DNA of 64,000 bases. Source: Bretschneidera sinensis. Its lineage: Eukaryota; Streptophyta; Magnoliopsida; Brassicales; Akaniaceae. The stretch lies in the NCBI GenBank assembly GCA_023935145.1, contig CM043702.1, positions 103,023,588 through 103,087,587 on the forward strand. The letters run 5' to 3'. Positions 1 through 12,217 of this stretch are shown one piece after another (position 1 is the stretch's first letter; the number at the start of each line of letters is the position of its first letter). The translations under genes were made by a program, and so were the position numbers. The notes below the pieces were generated by a model. It made no database searches, was not told the origin of the DNA, and worked only from the letters and a program-made list of their open reading frames with translations.

Positions 1-1011
1 TCACAGCACATTAATGCTCTAATGTAATTGCTACAAATCACTCATTGATTTTGATTCAAGCACACATGACCTATATTATAGATTTATCAAGAAACGACAA
101 TATATTTCAATAACAATATCACAGTAATGGACAAACCTAAAAGATAAATCTATCGGAATCAATCACATCCAAACAACTTGACATAAGAAAAGCTTGACTA
201 GACTTATATGGAGGAGAAGGATTCAATCACCGGATTAAGAGAAATTCTTAGAGAAGAAGAACATAAATTGCAGCTGTCACATGAACCTATATTCTTCTTG
301 TTTAATCAAAGAGTAAATCATAACAATGTTTAACAATAAATCCTTACAACTGGACCAAGAATGGAAATAAGAACAACTACACCTAGGGATTCATCCTTTT
401 GCCTTGCTTGGATATTAGTTGGCTATGGGGCTCATGCTTGAACACCATAATAGAGAAGAACGTGGCAGCTTTCTTAAGTTTTCTGGCCTTTTTTAATCAA
501 ACCCTAAGTGATCTATTTATAATACAAAAGGTTCAAGGGTATTTTTGGGTTAAAACTATCATTAAAGCCCTAATAAGGTTGTGACACGAAAACAGGGAAT
601 CGTGCTCCCGTTTCGGCTCAGCTTTTCTAGGCCGCGGTGCACAGCTTCATCAAGTTTCTAGAGGCCGTGGCGCACAACCTCCAGCTTTTATCCGAGAAGT
701 TGATGGTTCTGGTGGGTGAGGCTTGAGGTTTTGAGCCGCAGCATGGAACACTAAAGACTTGGTTTTCTCTTCATTTTGTCTTTCCGCAACCATGCCTTCA
801 ATCTGATACACATAGAATCTTCGTGCTTTAAGCAACAATAGCTTTTCCATCTCTTTTAGACTCAAATTACTTGAAAATGCACTAAAATGGATCAATGATC
901 CTAGAATGAAACTTTAGAATTGTTAAGGTATAAATGTGTAATTCATCCTTAGATCAACCCTAAAATGCTAACAAATAAGTACTATTAAGATGCACTTTAC
1001 GACTCTCATCA
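1..1011 (-). repeat. 3' LTR of Athila-like element A (truncated by window start)
   Basis: Base 1 aligns with base 14230 of the right LTR, so about 304 bp are missing. The right end is CTCTCATCA, the reverse complement of the family start TGATGAGAG. It contains one short GC-rich block (about 595-720) where the partner LTR has a longer repeated block. Confidence 0.9.
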
Positions 1012-2304
1012 TAACCCCCAACTAGCTTATTGCTAATCCCTAGCAATTCAAGTGGAAAACATGAAATGAATTCTTTATTAGAAATCAAAAACAAAGTAAA
1101 GTAATGTTAGCATTAAACTAAGAGTAATTCAACTTTTTGTCTAAAAAATCATACATAACACACAACATATAGAATCATTAAATATCACTCAAGTCCAAAA
1201 ATAATCCAAATATCAACCTCATCATTGTTATCGACTCTTAACATCCATCTTACCACAAACCATTAATCCAAACACCCAGATGATTTTATGCACTACTTTC
1301 ATGAATACAAGTCTTGGCCTCTAAAAACATATTAAATTGCGTGACATCAATCACAAATCAAGCTCTATAAGCTCACTTTTCAAATCACTCTCCACTAATG
1401 TAGAAAAATCACACTACATCGGATCAATAGATCTTTAATAGGCTTGTAACATTAGGCTAAGGTAAATGTCAAGAAAGAACGGGGGGGATTAAACAAGTAA
1501 AAGTACTTAGTCTCTTAATTTGAACACAACTACTTTAAGCACTAGATAACCTTATTTCAACACCCAACTCATTCAACCATTTTTCAAGCATTTTACTCAA
1601 TAAATCACCACTTTTTTTTCTTCTTTCTTTTCCATAATTCACCTTTCTTTTTTCTTTTTTTTTATTTTTTTATTTTGGCACATAACCATTCACCTCCATA
1701 TTTTTTTACTCTTTTCTACAATCCCCAACTTATCTCCTTTAATGTACTTGGGTTATGGTAGTAATATATATATATATTTCATATTTCCATCCTTATTTCT
1801 CTTAAGTGCTTCTCAACAAATGTGTATAAACTAAGTTCTCTTAAAAGGAAGGTTAAAATATTTTTATGCTCATAAAGGTAAGTAAATGGGTTATCGAAAG
1901 AAACAAGGCTTCAAAAAATTTTTTCCAAGAAAAAGACTCAAACAGGTAACTAGTGATAAATATAACAAGGGTAAGGTTGAAGGGCTCAAACGGTCCAAAG
2001 ATGCCCTACATCATATCTTAAGTAGTGTGCATTCTAGGATTTCGCCTCAAGCGATTATCAAATAAGTTCTAGAGCTTGTTGAGACCACAAAAGTATTCAC
2101 AAAGCATTCGCACATAAAACTTCTCTAGATGCTTTAGACTAATCATGCAATCTTACCGCAAACCAGAGTCTCAAACCAAATGAAGATCGACATTTAATTT
2201 ATTCTCAAACCGAAGCAAGATTTAACTTCTTCTAAATGCTATATGCTATCTCAATTAAAGTCATATCATTGACATGTGAATCAACTTCAAGGCTAACACA
2301 AAAC

Positions 2305-2370
<66 letters not shown>

Positions 2371-2700
2371 TAACAACCGAAAAAGGGAAAGTGACACCAA
2401 GCAGTTAAATGGTATGGAAAAAGAAATGCATTTCCTCCACCCCCAACTTAAGAATTGCATTGACCTCAATGTGAAAGAATAAGTAAAAGAACTCCCTTTT
2501 TAGCCAAAAGTGTGAAGAAGCTGAGATTTGTGCACGACCATTTGAACTGATGCGCATATTTGTCCCTGAAAAAGAAATACGAAGGTAATACTGGAAAACA
2601 AAAAAATGCTAATAATAAACAAGAAAAATAAAAGCATATCGTGTGTGATGTCTCCCATGAGCGCTAAGTTTTACGTCTTCAGCCAGACTCGACACTCATT
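1012..2700 (-). other. Polypurine tract and 3' noncoding region of element A
   Basis: Directly inside the LTR, 1012-1022 read on the minus strand gives the purine-rich tract AGTTGGGGGTTA. The rest is AT-rich, has no supported reading frame, and matches in reverse the 3' noncoding part of element B (10600-12200) and of fragment C (18556-19434). Small purine- or pyrimidine-rich runs lie at 1610-1670. Confidence 0.75.
2305..2368. repeat. (AT)n microsatellite, 64 bp
   Basis: Alternating AT with a single TTT interruption, inside the 3' noncoding region of element A. The same place in element B has no such run, so it expanded in this copy. Confidence 0.95.
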
Positions 2701-2739
2701 CACAAATGGTTGCCATGATTTCTTAATAAATCCCTGCGA

Positions 2740-3634
2740 CTAATGAAAAACATCAACAACATTAATAGCATGGGGATAAATGGAAGAATCATCAAACTCA
2801 AAATTATTAAGAAGGAATTTCAAAGGGTTAGAATTATCCTTGATGTACTCATCCTCCATAATAAGCTCATCGATCATGTAAGTGTTGAAACACTCATCCT
2901 CTTCATGTGGCTGCCTTGACACTCGAAAAACATTCACCTCTGGAGTCATATTTCCAAATGATAATGTCATTAGGCCATTCCTACAATTAATAAGGGCATT
3001 GATGGTGGCAAGGAATGGTCTTCCAAGTATCAAAGAAATTTTCGACTCCGTATTCACAGTAGAAATGGTATCTAAAACCAAAAAGTCAACAGGATAATAG
3101 AATTTGTCAATTTGCAATAAAACATCTTCCACAATACCTCTTGGTTTTCTTATTGATCGATCCGCTAGTTGAAGTGCCACAAAGGTCAGTTTGATCTCAC
3201 CTAGACCGAGTTGCAAGTAAATGGAGTATGGCATGAGGTTCACACTAGCTCCCAAATCTAGTAATGCTTGGCCTCAAGATTTGTTTCCAATTTGACAAGC
3301 TATCATTGGACAGTCTGGATCTTTATATTTGGGTGGTGTCTTGTTGTCAATTACTACACTTGCTTGCTCTGTTAAGAATGCCATCTTCTTCAAATTGTGC
3401 CTCCTTTTGAGTGTGCATAGATCTTTGATGACTTTAGCATAGTTAGGAACCTATTTTATAACCTGAAGAAGAGAGAGGTTAATTTTAACATGCTGAAGTT
3501 ATTCAAGAATCTCACATTTTAATGTAGAATTTCTCTCCTTAGGTTTAAGGAGTGCTTGAGGGAAAGGCACCGACGAAGAATCATTATGGGCATCTTGTTC
3601 CTTGGGGGCTTCATCCTTGTTGCTTACGGTGTTA
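2740..3634 (-). pseudogene. Aspartic protease region of element A
   Basis: Retroviral-type aspartic protease that would cut the Gag polyprotein. On the minus strand the active-site motif DLGASVN is encoded near 3262-3242, followed by the flap region and the ILGRPFLAT motif near 3025, the usual Athila arrangement. An in-frame stop lies just before DLGAS (near 3272) and further stops break the upstream linker. The frame ends at 2740 in a short tail, and about 60 bp later noncoding 3' sequence begins, so the reverse transcriptase that normally follows is missing. The 5' side is cut at 3634 by the solo LTR and resumes at 5008. Confidence 0.82.
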
Positions 3635-3639
3635 GGAAT

Positions 3640-5002
3640 TGATGAGAGTCATAAAATGCATCTTAACAGTACTTATTTGTTATCATTTTAGGGTTGATCA
3701 AAGTTTGAATTACACTTTTATACCTTAATAACTCTAAAGTGATATTCCTGGATCATTGACTTATTTCGGTGCATTTTTTGGTACTTTGAGTTCAAAAGAG
3801 ATGGAAAGCTATCATAGCTTAAAGCATAATGCTTCGATGTACATTCGCGTGAGGGCATGGTTGTGGAAGGGCAAAATGAATAGAAAACATGTCTTAAGTG
3901 TGGGCACTAAAGCCTGAAAAAATCTAAGCCTCAGCCTCCAGAACCATGCCCAAAAGAGCAAGGAAGCCATCAGTGTGCGCCGCAGCCTGCACTAGGCTGA
4001 GCCGCAGCTCCCAGAGACTCCACAAGTCAGCACTAGTGTGTGCTGTAGCCTGGACTAGGCAGAGCCGTTGTTCCCAATAGCTCACCTAACCAAAGACCAG
4101 ACAAAGCCGCGGCGCTAGTAAGTGAGAGCTGCGATGCGCACACAAACCCCTGTTTTCCTAATTAGGGTTTTAGTTGATTGTTTAGACCCAAAACACCCTT
4201 GAACCTTTGTATTATAAATAGATCACTTAGGGTTTGATAAAGGGGACATCATTAAGGCTGGAAAACTCAAGAAGGGTATCACATTCTCCATCAAAGTGTT
4301 TAAGCATGAGCCCCATAGCCAACTAATCTCCAAGCAAGACGAAAGGATGAATCTCCAGGTGTAGTTGTTCTTATTTTCCATTACTGATTCAGTTGTAGTT
4401 TGGATTTATTGTTAAAACATTGTTATGATTTACTCTTTGATTTAATTAGAAGATTTTCTCTTAATCTGGTGATTGTATCTTTCTCCTCGATATAAGTCTA
4501 GTCATGCTCTTCTTATGTCAAGATTGCTGGATATGATTGAGTCCGGTAGATTTATATTTTAGGTTTGTCTATTACTGTGATATTGTCATTAAGATATATT
4601 ATTTTTTCTTGATAAATCTATAGGATAGGTCATGTGTGCTTAAATCAAAAGTAAAAAAGTAATTCATATCAATTAGATTAGGGTTTACATGTGCTTTAAT
4701 TGAATATTTGTCGATTGCCTGTTTGGGATGTGAAACTTGCAATCAATATAAAACAATTGAATCAAGATTGGAATAAGGCAACGAACCTAGGGAGGATTCC
4801 TGGAACCTTGTTGTTTCTATATTATATTCTTCAACCTATTTACACAATTTTCTCATATTACTTCACTATCAAAACACAAATCTTCTCACTTGATCTTTAT
4901 TGTTCGTGTTAAGGTTTACACTTTTCTTTGTAGTTTGCTTTTCCTTATGGGATTGACACCTCACCTATACACAACAACCGTGCATTAGTTTGAACGTAAT
5001 CA
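3640..5002 (+). repeat. Solo Athila-like LTR inserted in element A
   Basis: Starts TGATGAGAGTC and ends GTAATCA, the same termini as the 5' LTR of element B. Both sides carry the 5-bp target duplication GGAAT (3635-3639 and 5003-5007). No internal region is left, so it is the product of LTR-LTR recombination. It splits the linker between gag and protease of element A. Short open frames inside (for example 4700-4912) are chance frames. Confidence 0.93.
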
Positions 5003-5007
5003 GGAAT

Positions 5008-6427
5008 CAAGTTTGATTGTAGAGTGGGTCCATCAACTTTCTTACCACTGCGGGTGATTATGGCAGTAACCTCTTTAACATTTTGATTATCAGGATTGGA
5101 GGTTTGCGCCATATGTTGTCCCCTTGGATTAGGTTGTGGCTGTGAAGGAAAATGATCTTGCTCTTGAATCATCAAGAAACTAGTCAACTTGGTGATTTGA
5201 CTCTTTATCACCTTTTGTTCCTCTTTGATCACTTGTTGCTCCTCTAGCAACTGTTGATTCATCTTGCCTTGCTCTTCCACACTCTTGGCATGTACCTGCA
5301 AAAATGACTTAAACATATCTTCCAAAGGTAAATATTATTGTGGTGCATTCGATGAGGTTACTTTTGGTTTCCATTGGGTGCTAGAGTGGGGATGAGGTTG
5401 TATATCGGATCTCCAAAGGGTGCTAGATTGGGTAGGAGGTTGCATTATGGATCTCCAACTAAAATTAGGGTGATTCTTCCAACCGGGATTGTAGGTGTTA
5501 GAGTAGGGTGAGTCTAGTTTCCTAAAGGGTATACCTAAAGCATTACACTCTCCCTTCACCTCAAAATAAGCTGGATAATCCTTAGGTACATGATCTACCC
5601 CATTACACATAAAACAAGGTTCATGGGACTCAACCCTATCAACCGGTTCAGGGGTTCTAGCATCTTTGGTTTTTAAGGATTCAATTTCCTTAGTTAGGAC
5701 CTCTAAACAGGCTTTAAGTCTATGCTCTTCCTTAAGTTGATAAATCCCAGCAGGTTGAGTTCTCCTAATACTTTCCTTGGCATTTGGTCCTGTCCAAGTG
5801 TGGGCTTGTTTCGATAGGTCATCTAGAAAATCTAGGCTTGGTCGGGATCTTTTTGAAGAAAATCCCCGTTACATATCAATTTTATGAATTGCCTCTCCCT
5901 ACTTAGGAGTCCATCATAGAAATAGCTAACTACCTGCCAGCTCTCATACCCATGGTGTGGACAAGAATTCAAAAGGTCTTTGAAACGTTCCTAAACTTGA
6001 TATAAGGTTTTGCCCTCCTTTTGTGCAAAGTTTGAGATTTGTCTCTTAAGTTTATTGGTCTTATGGGTTGGAAAGTGCTTTTGGAAGAAAACTCAGGTTA
6101 TCTCATCCCAATTACCTATAGACCTAGGCCTTAACGAGTACAGCCAAACCTTGGCCTTTTCCTTAAGTGAAAAGTGGAAAAACCGAAGTTTGACAGCGTC
6201 TACCATATCAGCCCTACTTTGAAAGGTAGCTATTACTTCCTCAAATTCCCTAATATAGATATAGGGGTTTTCATTCTCAAACCCATGGAATGTTGGTAGC
6301 AATTGGATCATGCCCAGCTTAAACTCAAGTTGTTGAACATTAGGGGGGAACATGATATAAGATGGTGTGGCTGTTCGGCTAGCGTGCAAGTAATCCTTAA
6401 GTGTCCTAGCAACATTTTCATTGTGGT
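5008..6427 (-). pseudogene. Gag of element A, middle and C-terminal part
   Basis: Capsid and nucleocapsid protein of an Athila-like element. From 6427 downward the frame shows the capsid region (LPTFHGFENENP, then REFEEVIATFQ, then KAKVWLYSLRP), as in element B. The zinc-knuckle region near 5605 reads CNGVDHVPKDYPAYF, a degenerate knuckle whose third cysteine is Tyr here and Cys in B. A Gln/Glu-rich coiled-coil-like stretch follows (5310-5180), then the TRSGKK motif. Frameshifts and stops separate the pieces 6449-6093, 5610-5335 and 5325-5008. The first codons lie at 13631-13622, on the far side of element B. Confidence 0.85.
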
Positions 6428-7806
6428 TGATGAGAGTCATAAAATGCATCTTAATAGTACTTATTTGTTAGCATTTTAGGGTTGATCGAGGTTTGAAGTA
6501 CACTTTTATACCTTAATAACTCTAAAGTGATATTCTTGGATCATTGACTTATTTCAGTGCATTTTCAGGTGCTTTGAGTTCAAAAGAGATGGAAAGCTAT
6601 CATAGCTTAAAGCACGATGTTTCGATGCACATTCGAGTGAGGGCATGGTTGCAGAAGAAAAAAATGAAGAGAAACCAAGTCTTAAGTTTGGGCACTGCAG
6701 CCTGAAGAAGTCAAAGCCTCGGCCTCCAGAACCAAGCCCAAAAGAGCAAGGAAGCCATCAGTGTGAGCCGCAGCGCCCAGAGTCTCCACAAGTCAGAACT
6801 AGTGTGCACCATGGCGTAGACTAGGTTGGGCTACAGCTCCCAGAAGCTCACCTAACCATAGACTAGACAGAGCCACGGTGCGAGTACGTGAGAGTCACGG
6901 CGCACACACGAACCCTTGCTTTCCTAATTAGGGTTTTAGTTGATTGTTTAGACCCAAAACACCCTTGGATCTCTGTATTATAAATAAATCACATAGGGTT
7001 TGATAAAGGGAAATTTTTTTGGAGGCTGGAAATAGAGGAGAGAGCTCGACATTTTTCTCCATTACGGTGTTCAAGCATGAGCCCCATGGTCAACTAATCT
7101 CTAAGCAAGGCGAAGGGATGAATCCCTATGTGTAGTTATTCTTATTTTCCATTACTGATTCAGTTGTAGTTTGGATTTATTGTCAAAACATTGTATATGA
7201 TTTACTCTTTGATTAAACAAGAAGAATTTAGTTTCATGTGACAGTTGCATTTTATGTTCTTTTTATCTTAGATTTTCTTAATGCAGTGATTGCATGCTTC
7301 TTCTCCATATAAGTATAGTCAAGCTCTTCTTATGTCAAGTTGTTTGGACCAGTAGATTTATCTTTTAAGTTTGTCCATTACTACGATATTTTTATTAAGA
7401 TATATTGTCGTTTCTTGATAAATCTATAGGATAGGTCATGTGTGCTTGAATCGAAAATCAATGAGTGATTCGTAGCAATTACATTAGGGTTTTCATATGC
7501 TTTGATTGAATACTTGCCGATTGCTTGTTTGGGATGTGAAACTAGTAATTGAGATAAAAACAATTGAATCGAGATTGAAATAAAACAACAAACCGATGGA
7601 GGATTCTCGAAACCTTGTTATCTCTCCATTATATTCTTCATTATAATTACACAACTCCTTCACACTTCCCTATTAAACTCATATTTACTCATTTGGATTT
7701 TATTGTTTCGTATTAAAATTTACATCTTCTCTTGTAGTTCGATTTTTCTCATGGGATCAACACCTCAACTATACACAATAACCATATATTAGTTTGAGTG
7801 TAATCA
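6428..7806 (+). repeat. 5' LTR of element B
   Basis: 1379 bp, TGATGAGAG...GTAATCA. A GC-rich block with GCCGCAG/GCCACGG words lies at about 6760-6905. A TATAAATA box at 6980 is followed by the TTTGATAAAGG stretch and could be the promoter. Confidence 0.92.
6978..6988 (+). promoter_or_regulatory. Putative TATA box in the Athila LTR
   Basis: TATTATAAATA is conserved at the same place in the LTRs at 4208, 12789 and, reversed, at about 525 and 14752. It is the best promoter candidate in this LTR family. The role is inferred from motif and conservation only. Confidence 0.45.
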
Positions 7807-7811
7807 AATTT

Positions 7812-7829
7812 TGGCGCCGTTGTTGGGGA
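7812..7829 (+). other. Primer-binding site of element B (tRNA-Asp type)
   Basis: TGGCGCCGTTGTTGGGGA begins 5 bp after the LTR end. It matches the complement of the plant tRNA-Asp 3' end except for one or two changes. Confidence 0.88.
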
Positions 7830-8101
7830 AACGCGCTTAAGTACAAGGAAGATTGTCAACTTTGAGACAAGAGGGTAATATCGTTCTTTGCTCTTTGTTT
7901 TAATTTTCTAATTCTTTTTCTTTCTATTTTATTTGTTTCCCTTTAATCCCTTTCGTGTATGCATAGACCAAGAGATTTGCGAGGTAGATTCATTAAAGAC
8001 CTGAAATAGAGTTACCCTCTCTTTCCACGTCCGTTAGTGAAACCTCGCCTAGATCAAACCATAGTGCACACCCAAGTGAGAATTTAGAGGATTTTGTTAA
8101 C

Positions 8102-10450
8102 ATGGCCGAAAATCACAATGAAAATGTTGCTAAGACACTTAAAGGCTACTTGCACCCTAGCCGAACGGCCACACCATCATGTATCATGTTCCCTCCTAAT
8201 GTTCAACAACCTGAGTTTAAGCCGGGCATGATCCAATAGCTACCAACCTTCCATGGGCTTGAGAATGAAAACCCCTATATCCATATTAGGGAATTTGAGG
8301 AAGTAGTTGCAACCTTTCAAGGTAGGGCTGATATGGTAGACATCGTCAAACTTCGGTTTTTTCCTTTCTTACTGAAGGAAAAAGCTAAGGTTTGGTTGTA
8401 CTCGTTAAGGCCTAGGTCTATAGGTAGTTGGGATGAGATGACCTGAGTTTTCTTCCAAAAGCACTTCCTAACCCATAAGACCAGCAACCTCAAGAGACAA
8501 ATCTTAAACTTTGCACAAAAGAAGAGTGAAACCTTATATCAAGTTTGGGAACGTTTTAAGGACCTTTTGAATTCTTATCCACACCATGGGTATGAGAGTT
8601 GGTGGGTAGTTAGCTATTTCTATGATGGACTTCTAAGTAAGGAGAGGCAGTTCATAGAAATGATGTGCAATGGAGATTTTCTTCAAAAAATCTCGTCCAA
8701 GCCATAGATTTCCTAGATGACTTATCGAAAAAAGTCCACACTTGAACTGGACCAAATGCCATGGAAAGCACTAGGAGAAATCAACCCACTGGGATTTATC
8801 AACTTAAGGAAGATGAAAGCCTTAAAGCCCGTTTAGAGGCCCTAACTAAGGAAATTGAAGCCTTAAAAACCAAGGATGCTAGAATCCCCGAACTAGTTGC
8901 TAGGGTAGAGTTCCATGAACCTTGTTTTATGTGTAATGGGGTAGATCATTTACCTAAGGATTGTCCAGCTTATTTTGAGATAAAGGGAGAGTGTAATGCT
9001 TTAGGTATACCTTTTAGGAAACTAGACTCACCCTACTCTAACACCTATAATCCCGGTTGGAAGAATCACCCTAATTTTAGTTGGAGATCCGATATGCAAC
9101 CTCCTGCCCAATCTAGTACCCAGTGGTAACCGGAAACAACCTCATTTAATGCACCTCAACAATTTTTACCTTTGAAAGATATGTTTAAATCATTTATGTA
9201 GGTACATGCCAAGAGTGTGGAAGAGAAAGGCAAGATAAATCAACAGTTGCTAGAGGAGCAACAAGCGATCAAAGTGGAACAAAAGGTGATAAAGAGCCAA
9301 CTCACCAAGACGACTAGTTTCTTGACGGTACAAGAACAAGGTCATTTTCTTTTATAGCCACAACCTAATCCAAGGGGACAACATATGGCACAAACCTCCG
9401 ATCTTGAAAATCAAAATGTTAGAGAGGTTAATGCCATAATCACCCGCAGCGGTAAGAAAATTGATGGTCCCACTCTACCATCACACTTGATTCCTAATAC
9501 CGTAAGCAACAAGGATGAAACCCCCAAGGAACAAAAGGCCAATGATGATTATTCTCCACCGGTGCCTTTCCCTCAAGCACTCCTTAAACCTGAGGAGAGA
9601 AATTCTGCATTAAAAGGTGAGATTCTTGAACAACTTCAACATGTTAAAATTAACCTCCCTCTTCTTTATGTCATAAAATAGGTTCTCAACTATGCTAAAG
9701 TAATCAAGGATCTATGCACACTCAAGAGGAGGCACAATGTGAAGAAGACAACATTCTTGATGGAGCAAGCGAGTGCAGTAATTAACAGCAAGACATCGCC
9801 CAAATATAAAGATCCGGGCTATCCAACGGTGCCTTGCCAAATTGAAAAAAAATATTTTCGTCAAGCATTGCTAGATTTGGGTGCTAGTGTGAACCTCATG
9901 CCATACTCCATGTTCTTGTAGCTCTGTCTAGGTGAGATCAAACAAACCTCCATGGTACTTCAATTAGTGGATAGATCGGTAAGAAAACCAAGAGGTATTG
10001 TGGAAGATGTTTTGTTGCAAATTGATAATTTCTATTATCCTGTTGACTTTTTCGTTTTAGATACCGTTTCTATTGTGAACACGGAGTCAAAAATTCTGTT
10101 GATACTTGGAAGACCATTCCTTGACACCGCCAATGCCCTCATAAATTATAAGAATGCCTAATGACATTATCATTTGGAAATATGACTCTAGAGGTAAATG
10201 TTTTTCGAGTCTCAAGGCAACCACATGAAGAGGATGAGTACATTAAATATAATTCTAACTCTTCGGAATTCATTCCTAATAATTTTGAGTTCGATGATTC
10301 TTCAATTTATCCCCATGCCATTAATTTTGTTGATGTTTTTGATAAGTCACATGTAGTTATTAAGAAATCATGGCAACCATGCTTTGAGAAGTTACTTGAG
10401 AGACGTCACATAGGTGCGGGAATCAAATACCCTATTGCTGATAGTAAGTA
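8102..10450 (+). pseudogene. Gag-protease polyprotein of element B
   Basis: The frame starts at ATG 8102 (MAENHNENVAK). It runs through the capsid region, with stops at 8237 and 8444, to a frameshift in an A-run near 8688. It then continues in frame 1: zinc knuckle CFMCNGVDHLPKDCPAYF at 8927-8980, a Glu/Lys/Gln-rich coiled-coil-like stretch (9200-9330), TRSGKK, and protease motif DLGASVN at 9874-9894. ILGRPFLDT near 10110 completes the protease. Further in-frame stops lie at 8743, 9127, 9199, 9355, 9679 and 9919. A one-base loss near 10156 shifts the end into the frame closing at 10450. A short stretch that looks like the very start of the polymerase region (EPHVVEFK, near 10470) follows, then noncoding DNA. 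Confidence 0.87.
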
Positions 10451-12205
10451 GGCAACACCAAGAACACTTGAGCCACATGTGGTGGAGTTTAAGTATTCCT
10501 TGCCAAAAGACTAGCACTGAGGCCACTGAGTATGGAGCCTCATCTTCAGCACCACAATGAGGCCAGCAGTGAGAATGGTACAGCATCTGGCTGGAGATGT
10601 AAAACTTAGCGCGCATGGGAGGCACCCCACAACATATCCTTTAATTTTATTTTTTTTTCTATATTTATTTTTCTTGTTTATTATTAGTATTTTTTTGTTT
10701 TCCAGTATTACCTTCGTATTTCTTTTTCAGGGACAAATATGGCAGCAGTTCAATTGGTCGTGCACAACTTTTGGCTCCATGCACCTTTGGTTAAAAAGGG
10801 AGTTTCCTCAACTTTTTCTTTTACATTGAGGACAATGTTTATTTTAAGTTGGGGGTGGAGGAAACACATTTTTTATTGCATACATTGAATTGTTGGGTGT
10901 CACCTCCCTTTTCTTTTTCGTTTTAATTCGTTTGTTTTTTTATTTGTTCATTCTTAGCATGCTTTCTATTAGCATTGTAAGTAATTCACATGTCAATGAT
11001 ATGAGCTTAATTGAGATACCCTTGCAATTAGAAGAAGTTAAATCTTGCTTCGGTTTGAGAATAATTTAAGTGTCAATCTTCATTTGGTTTAAGACTCTGG
11101 TTTGCGATAAGATTGCATGATTAGTCGAAAGCATCTAGAGAAGTTTTATGTACGATTGTTTTGTGAATACTTTTGCAGTCTTGACAAGCTCTAGAACTTA
11201 TTTAATAATCACTTGAGGTGAAATTCTAGAATGCACACTACTTAGGATATGATATAGGTCATTTTTGGGCCGTTTGAGCCTTTCAACCTTACCCTTGCTA
11301 TATTTATCACTAGTCACCTGGTTAAGCCTTGTTTCTTTCGATAACCCATTTACTTAACTTTATGAGCCTAAAAATATTTTATCCTTACCTTTCTTTTAAG
11401 AGAACTTAGTTATACACATTTGTTGAGAAGCACTTAAGAGGAGTAAGGATGGAAATATGAAAAAATACTACTACCATAACCCAAGTACATTAAAGGAGAT
11501 AAGTTGGGGGTTATGGAAAAGAAAAGAAAAAAATGAACAAGGAGGTGAATGGTTTTATGCCAACAAAAAAAAAAAATTTGAATTATGGCAAAGAAAGAAG
11601 AAAAGAGAAAAGTGGTGATTTATTGAGAGAAATGCTCGAAAAATGGTTGAAAGAGTTAGGTGTTGAAGTAAGGTTATCCAGTGCTTCAAATAGGTTGTGT
11701 TTCAAACTAAGAGATTAAGTTCTTTTACTTGTTGAATCCTTCCTGTTCTTTCTTAACCTTTACCTTAGTCTAACATTACAATCTTATTAAAGACCTATTG
11801 ATCCAAGGTGGTGTGATTTTTCTACAATAATGGAGAGTGATTTGAAAAGTGAGCCTATGGAGCTTGTTTTTATGATTGATGTCACGCAAATTTAATATTT
11901 TAGAGGCCAAGACTTGTATTCATGAATGTTATTCATAAAATCATCAAGGTGTTTGGATTAATGGATTATGGTAAGATGGATGTTAAGAGTTGATAACAAT
12001 TTTAAGATTGATGTTTGGATTACTTTGGGACTTGGGTGATATTTAATGATTCTATGAGTTGTGTGTTATGTACGATTTTTGAGACAAAAGGTGAATTACT
12101 CTTGGTTTAACACTAACATTGCTTTACTTTGTTTTGATCCCTATCATAGAATTTATTTCATATTGTCTTGCTTTCGCTTGAATTGCTATGGACTAGCAAT
12201 AAGCT
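10451..12205 (+). other. 3' noncoding region of element B (polymerase region absent)
   Basis: After a short remnant of the RT start (to about 10560) comes AAACTTAGCGCGCATGGGAG, a conserved noncoding block also seen in element A near 2670. About 1.6 kb of AT-rich DNA follows. Frames at 10557-10829 and 11533-11718 have no recognisable domain and I treat them as chance. No RT, RNase H or integrase motif is present. Confidence 0.75.
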
Positions 12206-12217
12206 AGTTGGGGGTTA
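12206..12217 (+). other. Polypurine tract of element B
   Basis: AGTTGGGGGTTA directly before the 3' LTR start TGATGAGAG. It would prime plus-strand synthesis. Confidence 0.75.

Noticed and set aside
11533..11718. Lys-rich 61-codon frame
   Set aside because: It lies in the 3' noncoding region of Athila B, is not conserved in A or fragment C, and has no domain.
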